Below are positions 34,433 through 46,410 of a stretch of DNA of 64,000 bases, in pieces. Every line of letters begins with the position of its first letter. Within the stretch, counting starts at the first letter, position 1. The stretch covers positions 248,001 through 312,000 of the forward strand of contig CP085825.1 of assembly GCA_020809705.1 (NCBI GenBank). Reading direction: 5' to 3'. Origin of the DNA: Calonectria ilicicola (lineage: Eukaryota > Ascomycota > Sordariomycetes > Hypocreales > Nectriaceae). The notes beneath the pieces were generated by a model. The model saw nothing but the letters and a program-made list of their open reading frames with translations, made no database searches and was not told the DNA's origin. The position numbers were made by a program, and so were the translations under genes.

Positions 34433-35251
34433 CCAAAGAGGCCTCAAGAGGATGGAGGGGTCGCCATGCTAGTTATTAAAGCTTGCGATTGGTAAGCCCG
34501 ATGCATGCGATCGACCGAGTGACTCAAACACGAACTAGACTATTGAATACGAGCAGCAAAGTGCAAAGACACGTCATCAGCTAAATAAAATATCACCCTA
34601 GTTCAGCTCACTGCAGCACGAGGCAGAAAGTGGGCGCTGGGTATGCCTAAGACTAGTAACACCGGTTGAATGTGGCGTGACAGAAGCATATTCTGGGGTG
34701 TGATTAAGGCGCACCACTGTTGCATTTTCTTTCTTTTTGTAAGATTTATCAAATAGCTTGAAACTAGCGACATTCTGTTCGAGTAAACCGCATGTCACCG
34801 TTGCATGGCGCCTGAAATGTCTAACTTGGCGTCACTCCTTTGCTTTGGCCTCAGCCTTGTTTTCAATTGGCTTACTGGCGAGGCAGACTTGCACCAGCCC
34901 CCTGCATGCAAGGACCCTGTCCCTCCAATAAATCAAGGACAAGGAAGCCACATATGCGCTTGGGGCCTCAATTCTCCGCACAAGGCATCTAGTTGCCTTA
35001 TGAAATAAAAAGAAAAGACGCGCAATGCATGACGGCCGGACAGGTTCCCGAAGTGCCGTATGCTCTGGTGACATACTCCTCCTAATTATCATTACCTATT
35101 AAAAACTACCGTAGCGTGTAAGTTGAATAGAAAGGACACCCATGCATCAAATCTCTTCAGTTTATTATCTATTACCCCAGCTTCCCCACTTCCCCGGGTT
35201 TTGCTTTCTTGCAAGGTCCCATAACGCCGATATGGAGTCAGCACACTCAGC
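34433..35251. other. Divergent intergenic region, no gene seen
   Basis: 819 bp between divergent starts, presumably both promoters. No gene is recognised. Confidence 0.45.
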
Positions 35252-37427
35252 ATGGCTAATCCTATCTCAACCCTTCTCTCACTTGTGGATGGCAATATCA
35301 AAACGTGGAAAAGGATAGAGAAAGCCATCAACTCCTTCAAGAATGCTCCGAAAAATCTCCGGCACTGGAAAACTACGGGGGAGGTCCTCCATACCGCTTC
35401 TTTGCGGATGCAAGAAGCGGTAAAAACGAAGTTGCACTCTAAGTTGGCCGAGGGTGAAGAAAACTTTTGCAAAGCCATCGGAAGCTATTTAACAGTGTTT
35501 GAGCAAGATTTGAATGAGCTATTGCAGAAAATTCCAAACTACGACCCTGACAGGGTGGCGAGTAAAGGAGCATTGGCTCGTTTCAAAGCCAGATCGACCG
35601 CAACATTCTGGAACGAGATAACTTTGAATAAGGAGTTTTGCAAACGAGTGGATCGCAACATAAACCTGTTTTCAGTTAGTGCGATCGGGCTATTACTGTT
35701 CGTTAAGACTTTATGCACGACCTTGATAAACTAAAGGCTAATCTGTTACTTTTAGATGGGAACCTGGACCCAGAGCCAGAATTAGCGAATTCATCGACGA
35801 GGTTGACAAACACGTCAAAAGCAGCCCCGGCGAAGATAATTTGCTCGAAGACTTCCAGACATCCTCGCATACGATTGCTAAGCGTGCCGCCGCCCGTGAT
35901 TTCCCGCCACCGAACGCTCCGACTGAAACAAACTTATCATCCCCGATTTCCACTCCCGCTCGTCATCCAAGCCTCCCAGATCTGATGGAACATGTCAGCG
36001 TGGAAGAGCTTCGATGCAGATTTAAAGCTGCATTTTATAGAGCCAGTCAACTTTTCGATGCGGGCTTATTTACCATCGCTGCCGACTTTCAGCTTGATGC
36101 CATTGAATTGGCAGGACAACTGAGAGACTGCCAGGTTAGCTTTCCAGAAGTTCCTGGCCATGTTTCGCTTGAAGAAACGTATATCACTATTCTAATGTCT
36201 TGCAAAAAATATGACTCAAGGGCTCATGAAAAGGCTCTAAAACGATTGGATGAACTAGCCATGGCTGTTCGTGAAACATCCAACCAACAGAGCGCGATAG
36301 ATGCCTGTGAGGAAAATCACAAAGTCGGTGAGCTATATGCCAGACTAGAAGAACCCAAAAAGGCTATCCCGTTCCTTCGTCTTGCACTTCTACGAGGTTA
36401 CTTCTGTATGAATGTGATGGAATATCATTCCAAGATCAACGAACTATCGCAATTACTGGGACAGCAATATGACCATGGAGGACAGTTCACTGAATCTCAA
36501 GGCATTCGAGACTTGGTTCAAATAACACTTGCACGGCACCAGGTTTCAGATTCACCTGAGCTTTCGAAGACTCGTGAATGGAGCCTCGGCAAAGGATTTT
36601 CAATTACCAAGGAAGGCCAAGAGTTCCGCTTTATTGAGATAAAAAACGAAAAAGGAAACACACCTCTTCATGAAGCCGCTCTCGATCTTGAAATAGATCC
36701 AGATGTTCTACCCAACCTCATGAATAGCACATTTTATGAAGTGGAAGATCGGAACGGTGATACCCCCCTGCTTGTTGCGGCAGAGAAGGCCAACCAGAAG
36801 GTTTTGCAAGCATTGCTCTCTGTTTCATGCTTGGTTCATGTCAGAGACAGAAGAAGGCAGACTCCTTTGCATAGATGCCAGGACCCTAATTCCTTAGAGC
36901 TGTTAATCAGTGTCGTCAATCGTCGAAACAGCACGCCAGCCAGACAAGATATAGAGCCAGTCACCATAGACTCAATGGCCAAGCGAGATACTGCGCTTCA
37001 CTTGGCCTGCAGGAGAGGGCGAATTGACCTTGTGGAAAAACTAGTTGACGGTGGCGCGAAGGTCAATGTTAGTTGCGAACTCAAACAAACTCCATTGATG
37101 ATTGCATGCATGGCCGATATTCCAAAAGAAAAACGTGAAAAGATTATTAAACTCCTTGTGGATAATGAAGCAGAGGTGTCCCAGGCGGATATACAAGATA
37201 ACACCGCCAAATCATATCTGAAGAAGAGGGGATATAGAAACGCCGAGATTGACAGCATGTTCTCATCAAACCATCCACGTACCTCTGAAGATTCAGGAGT
37301 AGGGTCTATGGCAAGTGACGACAGATCTCTTCAGGAAGACAATTCTTCCAGTGAACAGGGGTCGTTAAGAAGGTCATCTCGATCAATGCTATCGTTTAGA
37401 TTTGGAAGGACTTTTAGTTCTAACTAG
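35252..37427 (+). CDS. HeLo-like/SesB-type N-domain plus ankyrin-repeat protein (NLR-like, no NTPase)
   Basis: Two exons; the best in-frame join is 35252-35697 to 35756-37427 (705 aa). The donor is uncertain: GTTAGT at 35675 looks stronger but puts the downstream frame out. The N-terminal ~145 residues (ISTLLSLVDGNIKTWKRI ...) look like the helical fungal STAND N-terminal domains (HeLo-like). The middle (about 200-330) is helical, TPR-like (LEEPKKAIPFLRLALLRGY). Four to five ankyrin units follow (GNTPLHEAA, GDTPLLVAAEKA, QTPLHRC, DTALHLACRRGRIDLVEKLV, QTPLMIACMAD), then a Ser-rich tail. Such proteins act in fungal nonself recognition; no NACHT domain is present here, so the role is inferred. 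Confidence 0.7.
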
Positions 37428-38442
37428 TTAGCTTGAAAGAAGACGACTGGGCTGAATTTGGGGTCCCCGTTCATGAGAAGAAAGTCTATTTATTGACTTG
37501 AGGATATCACCCACAACTACGAGTTTTTTTTCTTTTTTCCAATATGTATTGTTGCAATCAGAGAGTATTTCTTTTCTCTAAGAACTCCCGATCCAGCTTG
37601 AGAATACGATGTGGCTGTGTGGGAAGAACTTTCATAAGTACACTAGTTATTTATACCCTCGCTTAGTACTTTTTCTTGTACCGTGGCACATTTTCCATTC
37701 TCGGAAGAGAAACCGCTCTCCCCGACGAGGGCCATGTTGAAATAAATGCAGTATTCGACCAATGGCGAAAAATACGCGTTCGCCGCTTCAGTTCCGACCG
37801 TCATGGGAGAGTAAAAATCTCTAGAGGGTGGGTCAGGGCGTGGCAAATTAGACCAGTATCCCCGGCATCGGAGCCGCTCGTGATGCCACTTGGACCATTC
37901 GCCATTCGCCAATTATGATGCGATGTGGATATTGATGATGCGTCTCATTGTGTTCCAGAAAGTAATGAGAAAGAAGTCAGGCCATGTTAGCATTGCAACT
38001 ACTATTTTCTCGAGGTCGATTTACTGACAGGTTGTTTGAGCCATCGTCGATCTCAAATATGGGACTGCTGCATGCAGGCAGAGCAGATTTTCCACTCATC
38101 AGTTAGCAGAGTAGCATTCAATGCAACCAAGCGAACCCGTTCTAGATCTTTTTTTTTTTTCATTCATACGACCCACCCCCTTTGAATAATAGTTCCACTC
38201 TGATTTCGAGGTGAGCCAATTTGGTTAGGGACCCGTTCGCGAAAAGCCCAAACCGCCTAGCTTGGTATCCACCATCAGCAGACCCTTTTTCCACTGGACT
38301 AATATGCCGCAGTTAGGCGATGGCGCAATCGCCTTCTAGAAAACAAAACGAAGACGGGCCTCCACATGAAGATTGCGCCTTGTTTTGCTTTTTCTTTCCA
38401 TCTTTGCTCATTCTACAGGCAAGCTCATTTGACTGAAGAACA
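37428..38442. promoter_or_regulatory. Intergenic, includes promoter of the permease gene
   Basis: 1.0 kb. Pyrimidine tracts at about 38149-38160 and 38388-38400 precede the permease start. No gene is recognised. Confidence 0.45.
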
Positions 38443-40285
38443 ATGGGTGTCGCGTCCCACACCAACGATGCGGGCATATCTCGTTCCTCGCCCGAGCACC
38501 AAGACGCGATTCAGGATGTGAAAACTTTGCACCAAAATGAGCCCCATGATCCCAAGGAGGAGCCCCAGCTCAATGTCGGCGGCCATGGCGCAACCCAACG
38601 TCGACTCCGGAATTATCAGGTGACCATGATTGGTTTCTGCAGTGGAATTGGTACTGGTCTTTTCGTCGGAACCGGAGCGGCTTATGCCAAAGCCGGTCCT
38701 GCTGGTCTTTTCCTAGCCTATGTCGTCGTTGGAGCTGTTCTCTGGTGTGTCATGCAGAGTATTTCTGAGTTGGCCACAGTCGTAAGTCGCTTTCACTTGC
38801 ACGAATCGCATCAATTCTAATGCCTCTAGATTCCTACCGCTGGTTCTTTTCCCCATTGGGCTACCCGCTTTGTTGACCCGGCAGTTGGTTTCTCTCTCGC
38901 TATTTCCTATGGCTACTGCTACACAATTGCAATTGCGTCAGAATGTTCTGCCTCAGCCGTGCTCGTCAGTTATTGGAGCGACATATCTCCAGCAGTGGTC
39001 ATCACAGTCGGGCTCGTGCTTATTTTAGCAATTAATCTCTGCAACGTCCGGTTTTATGGTGAAACCGAGGTAGCGACAGGAGCAATTAAAGTGCTTTGCT
39101 TCATCGGTCTAGTCATTGTCGCAATCGTCATCACTGCCGGTGGCGGTCCTACCCACGACGCCATTGGATTCCGTTACTGGAACGATCCCGGAGCCTGGGT
39201 CGATTACAACGGCATCACTGGCCCTACCGGACACTTTCTCGGCTTCCTTTCCGCCTTTGTCAACGCCTCATTCTCTTTCGTTGGTGTCGAGACGGTTGTC
39301 ATCAGCGCCGCCGAGTCTGTCGATCCCCATCGTGCAATTCCCAAAGCCGCCAGCCGTGTGACATACCGAATCGGATTCTTTTACATTGTCGGTGCCTTCC
39401 TGATCGGACTTATCGTTGACCCTCGCAACCCCGACTTGATATCTGGAACTGGCAATGCAAACAGCTCACCATGGGTCATTGCAATCAAGGAGGCAGGCAT
39501 CAAGGTTCTGCCTTCCATTGTCAACGCCTGTATTCTTATTTCGGCTTGGTCGGCTGGAAACTCTTACTGTTGGGTTGGTTCTCGAATGATTGTCGCCATG
39601 ACCACGGATAGACAGCTTCCCCAAATCTTTGGCCGAACTACAAAGAATGGTGTCCCATGGATTGCCGTCATCACAGCATGGCTTTTCGGTCCCCTCGCAT
39701 ATTTGAGTAAGTTTATCCTGGGGATAGAGTTAAAGTCACGCATTGTACATACATACTAACAAGATTTGCAGGTCTCGGAAGCGGAGGAGCAGCTCAGGCC
39801 TTCACATGGCTCCTCAACCTTAGCACTGTTGCCGGTCTGATTGCCTGGGCCACACTCTGCTTTTGCTACATTCGGTTTCATCGCGCACTCCAAGTCCAGG
39901 GAGTCAGCCGCGATTCTCTTCCCTGGAAGTCGCCTTGGCAACCATACACGGCTTGGTTCGGATTCATTGGCTCGTCAATCATCACTCTGGTGGCTGGCTT
40001 CCCAGTATTTCTCAAGGGCAATTGGTCCGCGTCCGATTTCATTTCTACCTATATCGGAATCCCTATTTTCATCATTCCCATCATTGCATGGAAATTGATC
40101 AAGAAATCCAAGGTACGAGCTAGCAGCCCTTCCCCAACTACATCGCGACAGCTTCTAACAGATTAAAATTATAGTTTGTACGAGCAAAAGATATGGATTT
40201 ATGGTCAGGTCGTTACTACGAGGAGCACGAGGGCGAAGAACAACCAAAGAGCATGGTTCGACGAATCGCCAACAAAATCATCTAA
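38443..40285 (+). CDS. Amino-acid permease (APC superfamily, YAT type)
   Basis: Four exons: 38443-38781, 38830-39706, 39772-40112, 40175-40285; 555 aa. TM1 shows NYQVTMIGFCSGIGTGLFVG, the conserved APC unwound-helix substrate motif; then PAGLFLAYVVVGAVLW and ISELAT/IPTAGSFPHWATRFVDPA. SFVGVETVVISAAESVDPHRAIPKA is the intracellular loop typical of fungal amino-acid permeases. SAWSAGNSYCWVGSRM and the C-terminal RAKDMDLWSGR also fit. Twelve hydrophobic segments are visible. It should be a plasma-membrane amino-acid importer; specificity cannot be told. Confidence 0.9.
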
Positions 40286-41708
40286 TTTGGCGTTTCTTTC
40301 TTCTCAAATAAACTAAAACTGTGATTTTTTTATGACAAAAAGTTCAACACTTGGCGAATACAAGGCATGGCCACAGGTGCTATGCAACCAAAACGGGATC
40401 CTGGAATATAGAAATAATCCTTCGCGTGGACCACAGCACACCTGTACATAGATACAAAAAATATTTTTTTAACATTTTCGCCGATAATAAAGCTCCCGGG
40501 TCATCAAAATCCGTGACAGACACCTGGACTGTTGAGAGCGCACGATGATATGATTTGCGTGTGATGAGACTAGATGAATTGCGTCCTCGGAACTTCCGAC
40601 AGTTTGATGCGAATGCTTTATGTGCGTGCTAATCGCTCTTAACAGCAACACATTAGTGCAGCCACAACCTCCACGTGCGACAGGCTTTTCTAATTAAATA
40701 TTACATATCGGTAAAGGTTCTCGCCGAGGTTGCCCAGGCAATTGCAGTTCGATCGAAATGGCATAAACATCGACGTATGTAGGTTTTGCTATTATTAGCT
40801 GGATTGTCTTGTCTCGGCCCAGTCCGGATTTCCCGAGCCGAATCAAGACCTGAATCATCCGTTCGGTTCGCTCTTATTTCGCCCATGTGTTACCCCGCAA
40901 AAGGCCAAGAGAAGCGGGGATGTTTTCCCCAAGGACACGAACGGCTCCATGTTTTCCCCCACAAAAACACTCCATATGACAACAAAGTTGGCCGATGTAA
41001 CGATTGTCAGTATACCGAGGGCTTTCACCCTTGCCACTGTATGAGGCCACGGATGAATCCCATCATCCCATCAATTGAACAACACAATTACAAGGGAGTA
41101 GTTTATTCCATATGGATGCAATCAAACATATCCAACTTTAGAAATGGTGAATTACTCCCGAAGCAGGATGTCAACTTGTCGCAACATTGAAAACATATTC
41201 AATATCAAGCTGGGATTGGGTCTCCTGATACGCTAGTGTTGATTTATCCCGCTCCGAACCGAACAGTGAGTGGGGCCTTGCAACATGGACGCATCATCAC
41301 CCCGAGCATATTTTTGTGTAATGTCCTCAGCGAAATAAAACAAAACGCGCTTCGTTTAATGTTCCATTTATGTGAGTTCAAGTTAACAGGATTTTTTGGT
41401 TCAATAGAGACAATGGCACCGCAAAACCGGCCTGAATTCCTCTACACCCATAGTCGTAAAGCGTGTCAAACATCTTCCAACCTGAGCTATGACCAGCCAT
41501 AAATTACCATGGGTCATTCGGTCCGTATTTCTAGCACGAGGTGCCTCACTTCGGCGCATCTTCAGCCGAATCTAAAAGCCAAGCTTTAGCGGCAAACCTA
41601 GACGGCATTGTTTCGAGAGTGGATATAAATCAAGGTTGGCGGAGGAGAGATCTGCCACCCCGCAGCCATGTCAAGTTCTGCCTCGTGAATCTTTTGACAA
41701 CTTCAAGG
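40286..41708. other. Intergenic, 1.4 kb, promoter of GH78 gene
   Basis: No supported gene. The frame of the GH78 exon is open upstream to 41541 but without an ATG or signal peptide. Confidence 0.5.
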
Positions 41709-44256
41709 ATGAGAGTCTTTGCGACTGCTGTCGGATTTCTGCAGCTGTCCCTCACGTCAGCTGCAGCCTTGAACTATGCATCTCACACAAGAGATGTTTC
41801 CAGATCGGCGTTTCATCCAGAAGGGATCGCAGTAGGTAAAGGCTACTCTTCGCAGACATCGAAGAGGCAGGTCATAACGCTCAATTCGACGTTTCCTTTC
41901 GCCACAGTCGACTATGGAACGGAGCGTGCAGGCTGGCCATTTTTCGAAGTCGTTGACCTCAGTGGCCCGGTTCAGCTAGAGACCAGGTACAGCGAAGCAT
42001 TCATATACCTCGATCTCCCCTTCGCTGATGGGCCTTATCCATTCAATGTGGCTCAATCAAATACATTTCGAGTGGAAACATTCAACATTACAGAGCCGGG
42101 GCAAGTGAAGTCGTTTCTGGTGCAGGGAGGCCAACGCTGGCAAACATTCAGGCTGTTGACGAAGGGTACTGTCACAATTCGAAATATCGGATTTGAACCC
42201 AGCATTGCCACAGTTGAAGCAGACAGCCTTAGCGGAAAGTTCTCAAGCAGCAATAAAACTCTGAACGAGATCTGGGACCTGGGTGCGAGAGGTGCAATCA
42301 CCTCTTGTTTTGATAAGGGCTCCCAGGGAGCCGTTTGGCAGGTCGACTCAGAGCGGGGCGTCTACATCACCAACCAACGCCCTGCACAAACTGTCAAGGG
42401 CGCCGCTTTTGCAAACTATACCCTCGAGTTCGACGCATATATTGATCGTGGTGGAGCTTGGTGGACTGTGGTAAGTACAGGGCTAAATTGCATCAAAGAG
42501 GCGAAAACTGACGAGTTAGGCAAACGCTTTTGGACGATTTGGCGGTCTTCATCTGCAAATCGTGGGGGAGCTTCCAAACGAATCGACTTTTGTCAACACC
42601 AATAAGACGTTGACTCCACCAAACTCTATCCAACTTGCCAGCGGATATGCTTTTGTCAATCAAACCACACTAACCTCTTATTATCTCGACACGTTTTATG
42701 TGCCCTTTACAGCAAAAGAAAAGACATGGTACCGCATCAAGACCATTCTTGATCCTCAAGGTTACTTGTCAGTCTTTGTGGATAAATCGCTAATCGTCAA
42801 CACTACCCTTTCCAAATATTACATCGGAGGAAGTGCAATCTCTCAAGCCGGGTCATTCGGATTTGGCGCCTGGCAAGATCATGCCGCATACTTTCGAAAT
42901 GTTGCCGTCTACGACACCGCAAATGGATCAACGCTTTACACCAGTAAGCTGACGAGCCAGGATGTACTCAGTGAGTATGGCACCCAGAAGAACCTTGCAG
43001 CCGTCTGTCTCGATGGGCCCAAGAGAGATCGTCTAGTCTGGCTCGGAGACTTTTATCACACGTCCCGAATCATTGGATCCAGTACTGGTCGCTTCGATCA
43101 TACCAAAGGAACACTGGATTTTCTGTTGGAGACTCAGCTGGAGAATGGACAGTTGTCCATTAGCCCAAATTTGGGATACGATCCTACAAACACGGACGCA
43201 TTTGCTCCTGATGGAGCTTATGGCCTCGATGATTATCAAAATCTTGGCTTTTTGTCATTTTACCACTATATGCGACACAGCAACGATGTCTCTTATGCTA
43301 AGAAGACGTGGGGCCAGTGGGAAAAACAGCTTGACTGGCTAGTTGGCAAGATCAACTCTACTGACGGCTTGATTCACTTCACCTCTGCCTTCCTCGGCGA
43401 TGCCGCTGCAGGGTCGGCTGTTTCTTGTCTTTCTGTTGAGACACTCAATGGCGCTGCAGACATTGCCGAAGCTATTGGAAAGAGCACCACTGCGTCCAAA
43501 TACCGAAAGCTTGCAGCGACCATGGCGACAAAAATTAATGATCAATTATGGAACGACAAGCTGGGTGCTTATGGCATTTCATTGGCAGATTCCGATGGCT
43601 TTTCGGTGACCAGCACCGCCTTTTGCCTGACCTCGGGAGTTGCGTCCCAGAAACAAGCGGTTTCGGCGGTTTCTGTCTTGGACACACTACGTCTTGGGGT
43701 TGGATACAAGGACAGCTCAAATCTCGAGTCAAACGACAGCGATACACATATCTCGCCCAATACTAATGGATTCTTGCTTCCAGCCATTCTTAGAGCAGAG
43801 GACTGGGAGCGAGCGTCGGATCTCATCTCCAGCGAGTGGGGTGCCATGGTTTCCAACCACGAAACTAGTAGCGGAGCAAGTTGGGAATATTTGACACCTG
43901 ATGGACTCCCAGGACTGGATGCATTCACCAGTCTGGGTCATCCGTGGGGTGGTGCTGCAACTTACATCCTCACTGAATGGGTTGCTGGGTTACGGACTGC
44001 AGACGGCCTCGACGGATTTGGTTACAAAAATTGGATTGTCAATCCGGTATTGGGGATCCACATGGGACTCAACCAAGCTAGTGCAACGGTTCCCCTTTTC
44101 CCCTCAGGAGAAGTAAGTGTCGAGTGGAAGCGATCCTCCAAGAAGATTTCCGTTCAAATTCGTGCCCCTTCAACTACGAAGGGAGTCTTTAAACTTGGAA
44201 AAACCACAAAGACTCTGCAGGGCAAGAAGTCGTATAGCTTCACAGTCGAGGTGTAA
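41709..44256 (+). CDS. GH78 alpha-L-rhamnosidase-like, secreted
   Basis: Two exons, 41709-42470 and 42520-44256; 832 aa. The start at 41709 was chosen because it opens a signal peptide (RVFATAVGFLQLSLTSAAAL). The N-terminal part has beta-sandwich features (TVDYGTERAGWPFFEV). The junction makes GGAWWTVANAFGRFGGLHL. LDGPKRDRLVWLGDFYHTS is the fungal GH78 version of the catalytic acid region, and the (alpha/alpha)6 part continues with HPWGGAATYILTEWVAGLR. Several N-glycosylation sites are present. The enzyme would release rhamnose from pectin side chains or plant glycosides. It complements the GH105 and GH28 genes 25 kb away. Confidence 0.88.
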
Positions 44257-44946
44257 GGCATGCCATGACATTGACCGCTCCTGGGCAGTCTTGACGATTT
44301 ATTGGTCTAGCGTCGATGCAACCATCGTTTATAGTACAACAGCATTCGTACATGTATATATATATAGGCTTCTAAAGTATTCTAAGATCTCATGACCAAG
44401 TATAAAGGCTTGAAATGCATGCAGCACATTCATGAAACATCGTTATGCATTATCCCCACCGCAGATCATGGGGCTCCCTAAATTAGGTCTGATGTTGCTG
44501 ACAATTCCCGACAACCAAATCTTGAGTCAGGGGGGCCGAGATGGTGGTCCGTCAATTATCATGAGACTAGCCCGTCGCCTCGGTCTGACACTCGCCCGCC
44601 GCGGCAGCCAGATCCGCGCCAGCCAATTGTGTGGGCAGGGATTTGCCGTGCTGCCGACCCAGAAAAGGGCGCCCCACGCGTCGTCGTGTATTTTAGTAGC
44701 CAAAAACCCGCGAAGATTGACTTTTGAGGCAATTGATTCATCGCCACGCGGCATATTTTGTCGCCTTTGGAATCACCCCTTGGACACCGATACAACCAAT
44801 GGCTGGAACCTAGAAAAATCGTATTGAAAATAATTACAAAGTTATTCTTGATCTAAAATTAATAGGCTCCTTGTGGATGTTGGATATGACAGGCCCAGTA
44901 AGTAGCGTACCATCAAGGTACATGGAGTACTCGCTCCTTATTTCGG
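44257..44946. other. Convergent intergenic region, no gene seen
   Basis: 690 bp. A short TA repeat occurs at 44357-44366. The overlapping GC-rich frames at 44.4-44.8 kb have no family signal. Confidence 0.45.
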
Positions 44947-46410
44947 CTACCCAGGGACCGGCCGTTGCAGGGAAGCTGTCATTTCCGCACCTGTGGTTTT
45001 TTGCTCCTCACAAGGAGGTTCTGTGTTTAGTTTGGCTAGATAGGTACTCAAGACTTCAGCGAGAAATCTTGTTCGATGCTCAAAATGTTTGGGTCCTGCA
45101 TTTCGAAGGAACTTTCCGGCGAGGTCGAGGATAATCGCCTGGTGCTCGTCTGATAGCAGCAGTAATTGGGATGCATCAACGTCCACCACTCTTCTTGTGT
45201 CGCTGGAAATTGCTAGCCTGATCGATTGGTTCTTGATAAGTCGCACGCTAAATGCCTCGAACAATCCGTGCTCAACAAACTTGTCAAGCACCATTGAAAG
45301 CGAGGTAGGGTCCGGCACCAATTGCGCGATGGCGGCCTCGGGGTGCTTGCCAATGAGACGCCGGGTCTCTTCTGAAAACTCGATTGATTGAACAAGACAT
45401 GCTATATCCATTTCAATTGGCAAATCCATCCAGGGTCGGTCGTATCCGGTTCGCCTGCGCCACCAGTAGTTGCAGAAATATGAACAGATAATGACTGGTA
45501 TCAATATCACGTACGCCCACCACTGGGTGGCCGTGAGCATAGATCCCACACCTCCGACGAGCGTGCTAATTCCATTGACGGCGAAGAAAACCTGCATGTC
45601 AAAGCAGTATGTTTTCACTTGTGATAGCGCAGTCGATTGTGGAAGGTTCTTCTTGGCTGCTTTAGAGTGCCCATTCTTTTTCGACCACATGTACATTCCC
45701 CAGACAAAGTTGGCGAGGCCAAAGACAGCAATGGGCGCGTTTCCGAGATATCCGGAGAGAATGTTACTGGCCTCGAATACCTTTGGATTCTCTCCGCCAA
45801 TGGCCATAAATGTACCGATGGAGATGAGAACTGCACCTCCGCCCATGAGAAGGTCCATGCCCCAGCGATTGATGACTTCGTTGTACAGCTCGCGTTTTGT
45901 GATGTCAAGTATCACATCAATTTCTCGAGTAGATTGTCGTTCATCTATTTGTTGCAGCCTGTGGTTTTTCAGCTGGCGGCGCTGGTTGCGGAGAAATTTG
46001 ACGTTGTGCCATGCTCGTGTAGAATCCTGAATGGCGAGGATTGAGATGAGCCCTGCGACGGTTCCTCCGATGGCCATGAAGACAATAGCATAAACAGGGA
46101 CCGGGACATCATTCCAGATATTTGCTGCAAAATCTCCAGAGTTTGCGAGCTCCAGCAGACCAGCTGCCCAGTGGAGGTTGTGTTCAAGTCGCAGGCCGGG
46201 GAGGTATGACCAAGTCCTCCGTCCCTTTACAAGGGTAACTTTATCCAGACCTGGGGCGCGAAATCCAACATTGCCACGGGTGCCATCCGTGCCATTCGTT
46301 TCGACATTTGTTTCGCCATTTAATGCGATTTCTTGAGGTCGTTCGATGATTGTGAGAGGTATCGCATCGCTCTCGGGGCGTATTGTGGTGGAAATGTCCG
46401 TGTGCGACAT
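44947..46410 (-). CDS. Conserved fungal multi-pass membrane protein, function unknown
   Basis: Intronless, 487 aa, ATG at 46410. After a ~100-residue soluble N-terminus come hydrophobic segments: VPVYAIVFMAIGGTVAGLIS, MDLLMGGGAVLISIGTFMAI, NAPIAVFGLANFVWGMYMW, MQVFFAVNGISTLVGGVGSM, AYVILIPVIICSYFCNYWW. A basic loop (FLRNQRRQLKNHRLQQIDERQ) lies between the first two. The last ~150 residues are soluble and helical. I recognise the style of the fungal 'integral membrane protein' families but no function or active-site motif. Confidence 0.75.
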   Translation of the reverse strand: MSHTDISTTIRPESDAIPLTIIERPQEIALNGETNVETNGTDGTRGNVGFRAPGLDKVTLVKGRRTWSYLPGLRLEHNLHWAAGLLELANSGDFAANIWNDVPVPVYAIVFMAIGGTVAGLISILAIQDSTRAWHNVKFLRNQRRQLKNHRLQQIDERQSTREIDVILDITKRELYNEVINRWGMDLLMGGGAVLISIGTFMAIGGENPKVFEASNILSGYLGNAPIAVFGLANFVWGMYMWSKKNGHSKAAKKNLPQSTALSQVKTYCFDMQVFFAVNGISTLVGGVGSMLTATQWWAYVILIPVIICSYFCNYWWRRRTGYDRPWMDLPIEMDIACLVQSIEFSEETRRLIGKHPEAAIAQLVPDPTSLSMVLDKFVEHGLFEAFSVRLIKNQSIRLAISSDTRRVVDVDASQLLLLSDEHQAIILDLAGKFLRNAGPKHFEHRTRFLAEVLSTYLAKLNTEPPCEEQKTTGAEMTASLQRPVPG

